In this document: positions 40,101 to 52,169 of the stretch, one piece after another
Position numbering within the stretch: position 1 is the first letter of the stretch
Layout of the letters: each line of letters opens with the position of its first letter
Assembly: GCA_028826165.1 (NCBI GenBank)
Contig: JAPDFW010000021.1
Location: forward strand, 1-64,000
Length of the DNA stretch: 64,000 bases
Reading direction: 5' to 3'
Source: Anaeramoeba ignava
Taxonomy: Eukaryota > Metamonada > Anaeramoebidae
Notes under the pieces: generated by a model
Database searches by the model: none
Told to the model about the DNA's origin: nothing
The model's input: the letters and a program-made list of their open reading frames with translations, nothing else
Program-made: the position numbers and the translations under genes

Positions 40101-43100
40101 TTAAGTGGATTTGTTAATACTGTTAATAATGTTGGTTCGTTTGTTACTTGGAAATTTATTATTGAAGAAAATGAATTATCGCAAAAGAAAAAAACATTTG
40201 ATGTTTCAGTTAATGTAAAATTATAAAAAATAGCTGTTCCATTTTGATCAGTTATTGCATAACCTATTGTTTCTTCAGTGATACTTTCTGCAAATACGAA
40301 TTTGTTTGCTTGAGGAACATTTGAACTATCTGTAACATTAACTTTGGGTGGAACTGTTGGTGTTTGATTGTAGTAAAGTAATGGTGAAAAACCAAAAGTT
40401 TTGATTTGATATTGATCAATTTCGAATGAAATATTAAAGTTTTTCTTTGAAGATTCATCACAAGAATTATTCATTCCAAATATACAAAAAGTAATATTGC
40501 ATGAAGTATCACTTGCATAAATAAAATTCAATGGAAGTGTTGTATATCCTGTTGAATTTGTTGGTGTTTTGCTTTGGATAAGACCAACTTGATTTTGATC
40601 TTCATAATCGAAAAGTAATGTGCAATTTCCATCTTCAGATTGTGCATATATATAATATCCTTTTGCTGATGATCCATCTGAAAAATTTGCTTGTACTAAT
40701 GCTTGAGGAATAGATTTATTGTTTCCTGATTTTACTATTCCTGGATTCCAATCAATAGTTAAAATGAAATCTGTAACTGGTGGAATAACTTGTATTGATA
40801 TTTCTGAAGATGGAAATCCATTGATGAATATTGCCATATTATATGTTCCACAATAATTAATTTGAAATCCTTCTAAATGAACTAAATCTATATTAATATT
40901 TTTTTTTAATAATAAAAATAATTTAAATATATTGATTTTGATTTTGATTTTGATTTTGATTTTGATTTTACTATTAGGCTTATCAACTGGAACTTGAAGT
41001 TCATAAAGTATTGTGTTTGTATTATTATTATTATAAACATGATTTATATCCATTGTTCCATTAAAAACATTTTGATAATCAAATGATTCTGGGAAATAAG
41101 ATTGTAATAAAATATGGATAGTTACATTATTATTTAAACTTTGATTTTCATATAATTCATATTTAATCGTTAAAGTAGAATTGTTCCATGATTTTCCTTT
41201 ATAAACAACATTACTATACTCAATAACACTTGCTGTTTTAATTGGATTGTTTAAATCCATTAAATAACATCCTTCACATGTATCAAAATCTCCTGGTTTA
41301 AGTCCATTTTTTTTAGCTTGTAAACAAAACATTGTTGTCATTTGAATTCCAAATATTGGAATTGAAATATTTCCAGTTTCTGAAAGAACTAGTATTAATA
41401 ATTGAATCATTCAAAAAAACATATCCCATTGGTAATTCTCCTTCATCAATATAAGCAGTAAGAGTAAAAGTATCTGATGGATTAGAACTTAAGTTTCCAT
41501 AAAATTCCAATATTTCAAAACTTATATTCAAAATATCTCCTGAATTTACACTTATATTCCAAATTGACATATTAATAGCAGAACAATATTCAGGTGCTTC
41601 TGTAAAGTTTAAGGTTAATGTAACATTTATTTCTGAAGTTGTATCATCAACTTTTATAATCAATTTGTAAGAGTTATTATTATGTAATGATACCATCCGA
41701 GCATATTCAATATCAAATATTCCAAATCCATTTATATCTGTTTGAACTTCTTGTTGATCCAAAAGTACATCTGGTATATAGAATTCAATATATTTTCCTG
41801 GAATTCCTGTTCCATTTTCATTAAGAACTTGTATTATAGGTCTTGGATTTGCTTCAAGAATATATGTATTAGAAATTGTAATATTTGTTGTATTCTGAAA
41901 TTTGTAAATGCTTTTTACAGAAGAATTTACGTATATATTATCTGTTATAATATATATTCCATCTGAAATGAATTTAATTTGGAAAGCACATTGAGATGTA
42001 GTGTTTCCATCAACAGAAAATTTTAAATCTGAAAAATTTGCACTAAAATCAAAAATATTTAAAAAATTTAATTTATATTGAATCAAAAATTAAAATTAAA
42101 ATTAAAATTTAAATTTAAATTTACAATCCTGAAGAATTTGTAATTGCTATTGTATTTAAAAGACTTTTAGAATTGAATAATGGTTTTTGATATTCTGATA
42201 TATTATAATCACAATTCATTGCTATTTTTGCAAATACTGGTTTTTCTGCTATTCCTTTTCCTCCACTATCTTCTATTTTGATAATAAATGGATCAGTAAA
42301 GTTTTTTCCTTCCTCAACATAATATTTCTCTCCATTTTTAATTTGTGGATTTGTAATTGTTATTGAAGAAACTAAAATATTTTTTTTTCATTTTTAATTT
42401 TTGGTTTTAATTTTAATTTTAATTTTGATTTTGATTTTGATTTTGATTTTAATTTTAATTTTGATTTTAATTTTAATTTTAATTTTAATTTTAATTTTAA
42501 TTTTGATTTTGATTTTGATTTTGATTTTGATTTTAATTTTAATTTTGATTTTAAAATTTACCAGTTGTATTAAATTTCAAATTAAAAGGTGCATCAATTT
42601 CTACTCCTTCACAAAATGCTGTGAAAAGTATATCTCTTGATGTTGATCCTGAAACATTAAAGTAAACAGTTGTGATATTATTATTATAAGGATCAATTTG
42701 GTCAGGATTTTGAGTATTAAAATAAGCTATTAATTAAAATTAATTTACATTATTTTAAATGAATATTTATTTATCAAGAATTATTAATATAAATATTATT
42801 ATTACCAAAAGCTTCATATTCTGGATATGACCAATTTCTAACAACTGATGGAATAATTTTAACATCTCTTGGATCTGAACTCGAAGAATTAGCAACAAAT
42901 GTAATATTATTTAGTGTAAAATAATCCAATATAGAATCAACTTCAGATTGATTATAAAGACTTAATGAATCAACTAAAATACAAATTAAAAATATTTTTA
43001 TCAATTTTTAATTTTAATTTTAATTTTAATTTTTAATTTTAATTTTAATTTTAATTTTAATTTTAATTTTAATTTTAATTTTAATTTTGATTTTAATTTT

Positions 43101-44327
43101 GATTTTAATTTTAATTTTAATTTTAATTTTAATTTTAATTTTAATTTTAATTTTGATTTTAATTTTGATTTTAATTTTAATTTTGATTTTTAAATTTAAT
43201 TTTGATTTTAATTTTGATTTTAATTTTAATTTTGATTTTAATTTTGAATGAAAATACCATCAGTATCAACAAAAAGTGGATAAGAAGTATTTGCAGTTTT
43301 GCTTTTGGGTGGTTTAACTAGGTATTTCGGTAAAAAAATCAATTCTATTACATCATAAATGAATCCAAATCAATAATAAATTAAAATAAATAATCATTTG
43401 ATTAATTAAATAATTAAATAATTGATTAAATAATTGATTAAATAAATAAATAAATAATTAAATAATTGATTAATTAAATATTTGATTAATTAAATACCAG
43501 GTCCACTTCGAGTTAATTCACTTCCATATTCACAAACAACAGAAAAAATGAGACTAATTGTATCAGAAGGTCCATAAATAACTTGAATATTATCAAAAGT
43601 AGCAATTCCATCATTATCAGATGTTGCAGTTAAATTTCCATAAAGTTGGATTTGTGATTGTACTGAACTAATTTCTCCAAGTAATGTTAAATCAGTTTTT
43701 CCAAGTTTTAAATCTTCAAATGATGATGCTGATGCTGTTATTGTGCAATTAGCCATTCCATCTGATTTGAATTTTTTGGATACTCTTAACTATTTTATTT
43801 TTTAAAATTTTTATTTTTGGATTATTTTTCATTTTAAATTATTTTGATTGGAAATTTTACTTGTGAAGTAAAGGGTTCATAAAAGGAAACTTCATTATAA
43901 TCTGGGAAATTATAAAAGTCCAAACTAAAAGAAATAATTTTAATTTTAATTTTAAATTTAATTTTAAATTTGATTTTGATTTTAATTTTGATTTTAATTT
44001 TAATTTTGATTTTTAATTTTAAATGTGGGCATTGTTTAAAGAATAAATTAAGGTTGAAATATCCAAAAAAAAGTGGAAAAAAAAAAAATATTCCAAAAAA
44101 AAATAAAATTAAAAAAAAACAAACTTAATATCAATATCTTGTTCATTAATATTAACTCCTTTAAGTAAATATCTAACAGCCATTCCAAAAAAAAACAAAA
44201 TAAAAGTAGCTAAAGCAATAATAGTAAAAAATCTCCAAGTAACATCATCTCCAACAAAATCTAATAAACGAGGATTTCCAATCCAATTTGAGCATCGTTT
44301 TGAACAACTTGAACATCTTTTTTTCAT
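37141..44327 (-). CDS. Giant polytopic STRA6-like surface protein (copy B, two frame breaks)
   Basis: Nine exons with the same phases as copy C: 44327-44125, 43924-43861, 43789-43498, 43317-43258, 42973-42806, 42726-42562, 42371-42125, 42042-40972, 40887-37141. They sum to 6,017 nt, or 6,015 (2,005 codons) after removing one extra base at each of two breaks. One is near 41385-41395, where CTGAAAGAACTAGTATT replaces CTGGAAAATTATTATT of copy A. The other is near 39175-39180 (ACTAATAAC versus ACAATAAC). Neither is a plain homopolymer slip, so real decay is plausible. Exon 1 encodes MKKRCSSCSKRCSNWIGNPR and a membrane span. The ectodomain has D-x-[ND]-G-[IF]-x-x-F turns (TSDNDGIATFDN, TDNNGIAIFDF). 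The C-terminal module has YYPQRLLTAFWLWVIMSA and SYSAMMKIDHQTNNPILRVF. The C-terminal half is nearly identical to copy A, indicating recent duplication or gene conversion. Confidence 0.75.
42401..42561 (-). repeat. Copy B intron 6: AATTTT/GATTTT array
   Basis: Hexamer array between exons 6 and 7 of copy B. The matching intron of copy A (49807-49866) is about 100 bp shorter. Confidence 0.8.
43002..43257 (-). repeat. Copy B intron 4: AATTTT/GATTTT array
   Basis: The intron between exons 4 and 5 of copy B is an AATTTT array with GATTTT units, C-free on the plus strand over most of its length. Copy A has the same intron about 150 bp shorter, showing repeat-length change since the duplication. 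Confidence 0.8.
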
Positions 44328-44553
44328 TTTAATAAATGAAATTTCTTTTAAGTAAAAAAAAAATGAATTCCTTTTTGTTTTTAATTGTTTTTGTTTTTTC
44401 AATTCTTTTTTTCTCCTTTTTATGATCGATTAAAAAAAAGAAGAAAAGATGACAAAGAAAATCAAAAGAAAAAAAAGTGTAAAATAGTTTTGGAATTTGT
44501 ATTTTCTTTGTTTAATTTTGTATTTTCTTTGTTTGAATTTGTATTTTCTTTGT
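44328..44553. promoter_or_regulatory. 226-bp gap between copy A stop and copy B start
   Basis: Contains the only sequence available as promoter for copy B and 3' flank for copy A. A short direct repeat, TTTGTATTTTCTTTGTTT, occurs three times at about 44505-44560. No other signal seen. Confidence 0.3.
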
Positions 44554-47500
44554 TTAATTTACTGAATTGTTTTTTTCAACTAAAGGTGTTTTAAGATCAT
44601 TTTTGAAAATTTTTAAATCTTTATCTTTATTATCATTATCAGAAGATAATTCATCAAATCCTAATTCACTACTTTTGGAATCTGAATTTTTTTCTTTTTT
44701 AATTTCTTCTTTTTTAGGTTTTTGCATTCTTTCTTCTTTTGAAATCATCATCCAAATTTTTTCTTCTTTTTTTTTAAGTGCTTTTTTCTTTCGTTTTGTT
44801 TTTCTAATAATAATTCCTCTTTTTCTTAAACTTTTGTTTGTTGCTAATGTTAATAATAAAATAAATCTTCTTCTAAGTTTTTCTTTTCTACTTTCTTCTC
44901 CAGTAACAGGATGATGATCAAAATATGAAAGAGTCATTGATATTTCTTCATTTGTTATATCAAATGTGTTTTTATGAATTTTTTGTATTTCTTTTCTTAA
45001 ATGAATTAGATAATTCATCATATAATTCATAAATACTCGAAGAATTGGATTGTTTGTTTGATGATCAATTTTCATCATTGCTGAATAAGAACTATCCATT
45101 GATCCTTCTAAATCAAGTCGGAATAATGAATAGGAAACAGAAACACCTGATGCTCCAATTAATCTTTTAGCTGCATCTGTTGCTGATGAAAATATTGAAA
45201 TAAAGAATTTGATAAAATCATAAATAGAAAAAACAGTTCGATTCATAATTGTGTTATCATCAATAAAATAAGTTTTAACAAGTTTTTGAACCAAATAAAT
45301 GATCACAAATTGATAGAAAATAACAACAAGTATGATAATGAAAATAACGAGAAGAATACGAAGTAAAATTGCTTTGGTTAAGAAATAAAGCATTAACCAA
45401 ATAACTGCTGGAATTACCAAAAGAACAAAGAATGTTACAAGCCAAGCAAGAACATATGCAATAAGTCCAAGCCAAATTTGAAGATTTGTAAATGATGTTA
45501 CTTCAGATACATCAGTTTCTTCATATTCTTCAAATGGTGTTTTTCCTTGTCTTAAAATCATTATTCTTTTTCGATATAATTTGAAAATAGATCTCCATTG
45601 AACACACATAATAATAAATGCAAGAAATGATGCAATTCCCATTATTACAGAAAATGCATTACAAACTTTACTAATCATATCTGGTGGAATTTTCTTAATA
45701 AACTCAGCCCATATATTCCCCAAAGCAGAAATATCTTCATTACATTGTTTATCAATACTTTTGATAAGTAAAGCTGCACCAGCAGATAAAGATGTTGGTG
45801 GATAATCAGATAATACAGGTTTATTATCAAAACAATTACTTTGTTGAATTTTTCCAATTTCTTCTTGTCTATACCATAATATAGAAAGTGTAATACTTCT
45901 GAATAATTGTGTAATTAATAAAACAAGAATAGCAGACATAATAACCCAAAGCCAAAATGCAGTAAGTAATCTTTGTGGATAATAAAAATCATAATAAGTT
46001 TCATATTGTTCATGTGGATTATCTTCTTTCGCAAATTTTTCTTTGATTTTTTTAATAATTTTCTTTAATAAATTAACAAATCCTCTCCAACATCTTTTAA
46101 ATTTATCTGTTTTCTTTTTTGGTTTTTTTTCTATTGGGATTGTTTTCCCTGCTGCTTTTGCATCAGATAATCTTTTAAGTTCAAGATTTTTTACAGATCT
46201 TCTTAAAATTAATCCAATTTCTCTTTCAGTAAGTTCTTCATAACTTTTTTCTTTAACTGATTTAGAAGTAATTTTTTGATTACTTTTTGAAGAATCTGAA
46301 TCGTTATCTAAAAGAGGATCATCTCCTTGTGCTTCAAGTTCAAATTCTTCAATATATCCAACATTATCTTTTGGTTTTTCATCACTATCATCATTATCAG
46401 TAGTGGAATCTGAATCAGAAATTTCATCTTCAATAAGTTTTCTTTCCATTTCAAGAATTTTAAGATGTCTTTTTGCTCCAAGTGGTAATAAACGTTTGAA
46501 TAAAAGCATATAACTTGATACTCTATCATTTATAAAACTTCGATTTTCAATATAAAATTTCAATTTTTTGAAAATTTTTGAAACTACAATAACAAGAATG
46601 AAAAGAAGTGCAAAACTAACAAGAACTCCTTCTAAAACTGCAAGAAAAACATATTGCATTGGATATGTTGAATCAGTTTTGGGTATTAATTGTGGAAGAA
46701 ATGCAATAAGAACTGCTGCAAGAATAAGTGCAACAATATAAGTGAGAATATGATGATTTCTTGATGAATTAAGAATAAATGGAATTGCTAATGTAAAACA
46801 AATAACCCAAAATATTCCTGATTGGTTAAGAGAATCTTTTGCTGCTTCTAAATCAACATTATCAATAGCATCAATAAGAAAATTTTCATATTTTGATTGA
46901 ATTCCATAAGCAGAAAATGCTATTGAAGCTTTAACTTTATCTTTCTCATCCAAACAAGAAGAATCACCAGAAGAAGCATCAAATTGTACTGTAATATCAC
47001 ATTCTCCATTTTCATTAGTGAAAGGAATTGAATTTACAATTGAAGCATCACTACATTGTGAAAGAATTTGAATTGGAACTCTTTTTGATTTTTGACTTCC
47101 ATCAAAATTAACTTGGATATGAACTGGAAACTGTCTTCCAATTCCAATATTAAATTTCTTTTTGGGATAATTTGTAGAAACAGATGTAACTGGATTACTA
47201 ACATAAAATGGATCTGTTTCACTACGAAGATCGTTATAAGAAAATTCAATAGTATAATTTCCAGATGATCCTGAATCCATTATAAAATCGAAAACAGCAA
47301 TTCCATTATTATCTGTTAATGCAACAGATGAATATTCTTCAAGACTTCCATCTCCATTATTTGAATTGATCATAGCGAAGATGGGTCTTTTGGGGATTGG
47401 TGTTGATTGGAAATAAAGACCAACAACAGCTGATCCAAGATACGGATCTTTTTGGAAAAAACAGGGTACATGAGGAAGTGGAAATGGAATTCCAATCTTT

Positions 47501-50500
47501 GCTCCTGTTTCAAGTGGATTTGTTAATACTGTTAATAATGTTGGTTCACGTGTTACTTGGAAATTTATTATTGAAGAATATGATTTATCGCAAACAAAAA
47601 GAACATCTGTTTCTTCAGTTAATCTAAAATTATTAAAAATAGCTGTTCCATTTTGATCAGTTATTGCATAATCTATCAAAACTTTATAAATAGACATTGC
47701 AAACACGGATTTGTTTCCTTGAGGAACATTTGAACTATCTGTAACAGAAACTTTGGGTGGAATTGGTGGTGTTTGGTTGTAGTAAAGTAAGTGATCAATA
47801 TCAAAACTTTCGATTTGATATTGATCAATTTCGAATGAAATATTAAAGTTTTTCTTTGAAGATTCATCACAAGAATTATTCATTCCAAATATACAAAAAG
47901 TAATATTGCATGAAGTATTATTTGCAAACAGAAAATTCAATGGAAGTGGTGTATATCCTGTTGAATTTAGTGGTGTTTTGCTTTGGATAAGACCAACTTG
48001 TTCCAGATCGTCATAATCGAAAAGTAATGTGCAATCATCATCTTCAGATTGTGCATATATATAATATCCTTTTGCTAATGATCCATCTGAAAAATTTGCT
48101 TGTACTAATGCTGAAGGAATAGATTTATTGTATCCTGATTTTACTATTCCTGGATTCCAATCAATAGTTAAAATGAAATCTGTAACTGGTGGAATAACTT
48201 GTATTGATATTTCTGAAGATGGAAATCCATTGATGAATATTGCCATATTATATGTTCCACAATAATTAATTTGAAATCCTTCTAAATGAACTAAATCTAT
48301 ATTAATATTTTTTTTTAATAATAAAAATAATTTAAATATTTTGATTTTGATTTTGATTTTGATTTTGATTTTGATTTTGATTTTACTACTATTATTATCA
48401 ACTGGAACTTGAAATTCATAAAGTATTGTGCTTGTATTATAAACAATATTTATATCCATTGTTCCATTAAAAACATTTTGATAATCAAATGATTCTGGGA
48501 AATAAGATTGTAATAAAATATGGATAGTTACAGTATTATTTAAACTTTGATTTTCATATAATTCATATTCAATCGTTAAAGTAGAATTGTTCCATGATTC
48601 TCCTTTATGAATAGTTTTATTATACTCAATAACACTTGCTGTTTTAATTGGATTGTTTAAATCCATTAAATAACATCCTTCACATGTATCAAAATCTCCT
48701 GGTTTAAGTCCATTTTTTTTAGCTTGTAAACAAAACATTGTTGTCATTTGAATTCCAAATATTGGAATTGAAATATTTCCAGTTTCTGGAAAATTATTAT
48801 TAATAATTGAATCATTCAAAATAACATATCCCATTGGTAATTCTCCTTCATCAATATAAGCAGTAAGAGTAAAAGTATCTGATGAATTAGAACTTAAGTT
48901 TCCATAAAATTCCAATATTTCAAAACTTATATTCAAAATATCTCCTGAATTTACACTTATATTCCAATTTGTAATATTAATAGCAGAACAATATTCAGGT
49001 GCTTCTGTAAAGTTTAAAATTAATGTAACATTAGGCATTGTTATATTTTGATCATCAACTTTTATAATCAAATCATAAGTTCCATTTAATGATGACATCC
49101 AAGCATATTCAATATCAAATATTCCAAATCCATTTATATCTGTTTGAACTGCTTGTTGATCCCAAAATACTTCTCCAAAATGAAATTCAATATATTTTCC
49201 TGGAATTCCTGTTCCATTTTCATTAAGAACTTGTATTAGAGGTCTTGGATTTGCTTCAAGAATATATGTATTAGAAATTGTAATATTTTTTACAATATCA
49301 ACTGGAATAATTTGTTTTACACTTGAATTTACGTATATATTATCTGTTATAATATATATTCCATCTGAAGTAAATTCAATTTGGAAAGCACATTGAGAAT
49401 TAGTTTTTCCATCAACAGAAAATTTTAAATCAGAAAAATTTGCACTAAAATCAAAAATATTTAAAAAATTTAATTTATATTGAATCAAAAATTAAAATTA
49501 AAATTAAAATTAAAATTAAAATTTAAAATTTAAATTTACAATCCTGAAGAATTTGTAATTGCTATTGTATTTAAAAGACTTTTAGAATTGAATAATGGTT
49601 TTTGGTATTCTGATATATTATAATCACAATTCATTGCTATTTTTGCAAATACTGGTTTTTCTGCTATTCCTTTTCCTCCACTATCTTCTATTTTGATAAT
49701 AAATGGATCAGTAAAATTTTTTCCTTCTTCAACATAATATTTCTCTCCATTTTTAATTTGTGGATTTGTAATTGTTATTGAAGAAACTAAAATATTTTTT
49801 TTCATTTTTAATTTTGATTTTAATTTTAATTTTAATTTTAATTTTAATTTTGATTTTAAAATTTACCAGTTGTATTAAATTTCAAATTAAAAGGTGCATC
49901 AATTTCTACTCCTTCACAAAATGCTGTGAAAAGTATATCTCTTGTTGTTGATCCTGAAACATTAAAGTAAATAGTCGTAAAATTATCATCATCCACATTG
50001 AGAATAGGGTATTGAGTATTAAAATAAGCTATTAATTAAAATTAATTTACATTATTTTAAATGAATATTTATTTATCAAGAATTATTAATATAAATATTA
50101 TTATTACCAAAAGCTTCATATTCTGGATATGACCAATTTCTAACAACTGATGGAATAATTTTAACATCTCTTAAATCTGGATTCGAAGAATTAACAACAA
50201 ATGTAATATTATTTAGTGTAAAATAATCCAATATAGAATCAACTTCAGATTGATTATAAAGACTTAATAATTCAACTAAAATACAAATTAAAAATATTTT
50301 TATCAATTTTTAATTTTAATTTTAATTTTAATTTTGATTTTTAATTTTAATTTTAATTTTGATTTTAATTTTGAATGAAAATACCATCAGTATCAACAAA
50401 AAGTGGATAAGAAGTAATTGCAGTTTTGTTATCGAGTGGAGTAATTAATGATTTAGCTAAAAATAAATTAAATAAAATAAAATAATTGATTAAATAAATA

Positions 50501-51027
50501 ATTGATTAAATAAATAATTGATTAAATAAATAATTGATTAAATAATTGATTAATTAATTAAATATTTGATTAATTAAATATTTGATTAATTAAATACCAG
50601 GTCCAGTTGGGCTTAATTCACTTTCAGATTCACAAACAACAGAAAAAATAAGTCTAATTGTATCAGAAGGTCCATAAATAACTTGAATATTATCAAAAGT
50701 AGCAATTCCATCATTATCAGATGTTGCAGTTAAATTTCCATAAAGTTGGATTTGTGATTGTACTGAACTAATTTCTTCAAGTAATGTTAAATCAGTTTTT
50801 CCAAGCATTTTTACATCTTCAAATGATGCTCCTGATGCTGTTATTGTGCAGTTATCCATTCCATCTGATTTGAATTTTTTGGATACTCTTAACTATTTTA
50901 TTATTTTAAAATTTTATTTTTGGATTATTTTTCATTTTAAATTATTTTGATTGGAAATTTTACTTCTGAAGTAAAGGGTTGATAAAAGGAAACATTATTC
51001 GATTTTGGGAAATTATAAAAGTCCAAT
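44554..51027 (-). CDS. Giant polytopic STRA6-like surface protein (copy A, exons 2-9; exon 1 missing)
   Basis: Exons matching copies B and C: 51027-50964, 50892-50598, 50456-50385, 50275-50108, 50028-49867, 49786-49540, 49444-48387, 48296-44554. Phases agree throughout and I see no frame break. The last intron (48386-48297) happens to have no stop in frame, so 49488-44554 reads as one 1,644-codon frame, the KIKIKIK stretch being intronic. The ectodomain and C-terminal module are as in copy B (TDINGFGIFDIE, TDQNGTAIF, GTYNMAIFINGFPSSEI; YYPQRLLTAFWLWVIMSA; SYSAMMKIDHQTNNPILRVF). No intact exon 1 (start codon, CSSCSKRC and first span) lies upstream. Only shuffled fragments occur at 51360-52120. 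The gene may therefore be untranslatable or use another start. Confidence 0.7.
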
Positions 51028-51189
51028 CTAAAAGAAATGATTTTAAATTTTAATTTTAAATTTGATTTTAATTTTGATTTATTTTAAATTTGATTTTAAT
51101 TTTGATTTTAAATTTTAATTTAATTTTGATTTTAATTTTAATTTTAAATTTTAATTTTAATTTGAATTTTAAATTTGATCTTAAATTTG

Positions 51190-52150
51190 GAATTTGAATT
51201 AAGTTTTAAATTAAAAATTGAATTAAAAATAGGGAAAATTTCATTTATAACATGAATTTAGAATAAAAAAGAATAAATTAAAATTGAAATATTCAAATAA
51301 AAAAATTTTTTTTTTTTAAATTAAGAATAAATAAGTAAAAAATAAAAAATTAAAAACAAATGTTAAATCAGTTTTTTTGTTCATTTTTATCAGCTCTTCA
51401 AATGATGATCTAACAGCCATTCCAAAAACAGTTATCCATTCCATCTGATTTGAATTTTGGATATTTAACTATTTTATTTTTAAAATTTTATTTTTGGGAT
51501 TATTTTTCATTTTAAATTATTTTTTTGAAAATTGAACATCTTTTAAATTTTGATAAACAAAATTCATTATTCGATTTTGAAATTAAAAAGTCCAATCTAA
51601 AAAAAGAAAAATTTTTAATTTTTGTTTTTGATTTTGAATTTTTTGAAATTTGATTTTAATTTTAATTTTGATTTTAAATTTAATTTTAATTTTAAATTTG
51701 AAGAAAATTTTGATTTTGATTTTAAAAAGAAAGAAAATTTTAAAGAAAATTTGAATTTGACTTTTTAAAATAAATTTTGGATTTTTAAATTAATTTTAAA
51801 TTAAAAATTGAATTAAAAATAAAAATTTCATTTATAACATGAATTTAGAATAAAAAGAATAAATTAAAATTGAAATATTTAAAATAAATTTTTTTAATTT
51901 TAAGAATAAACTTTTTAAAAATAAAAATTAAAAACAAACCAATATCAAATTATTCAAGTAAATATCTAACAGCCATTCCAAAAACATAATAAATAATAAA
52001 TATAAATAAATTAAAAATTAATTAACATCATCTCCAACAAAATTTTTTGAAATAAATTTAAATTCTTTTTGAAAATTGAACATCTTTTTTATTTTAATAA
52101 ACAAAATTTTTAAATAATAAATTTTAATAAAAAATGAAAAAAATTAAAAA
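51190..52150. pseudogene. Shuffled, decayed remnants of exons 1-3 of the giant-protein family
   Basis: Recognisable pieces in the plus-strand order of a minus-strand gene: exon-3-like CTTCAAATGATGAT (51394) and CCATTCCATCTGATTTGAAT (51435), exon-2-like AAAAGTCCAATCTAAAA (51586), exon-1-like ATCTAACAGCCATTCCAAAA (51410 and again 51963), ACATCATCTCCAACAAAAT (52024) and TGAACATCTTTT (51534 and 52077). A ~590-bp segment appears twice (TTTCATTTATAACATGAATT at 51240 and 51828). Between fragments the original codons are replaced by A/T runs. This is upstream of copy A and probably its former 5' end. Confidence 0.75.
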
Positions 52151-52169
52151 ATTAAAAAATTTTTTTAAT

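Noticed and set aside
48297..48386. KIKIKIK segment inside the 1,644-codon frame of copy A
   Set aside because: It has GT and AG borders and is equivalent to an intron in copies B and C; it is open only by chance because its length is a multiple of three.
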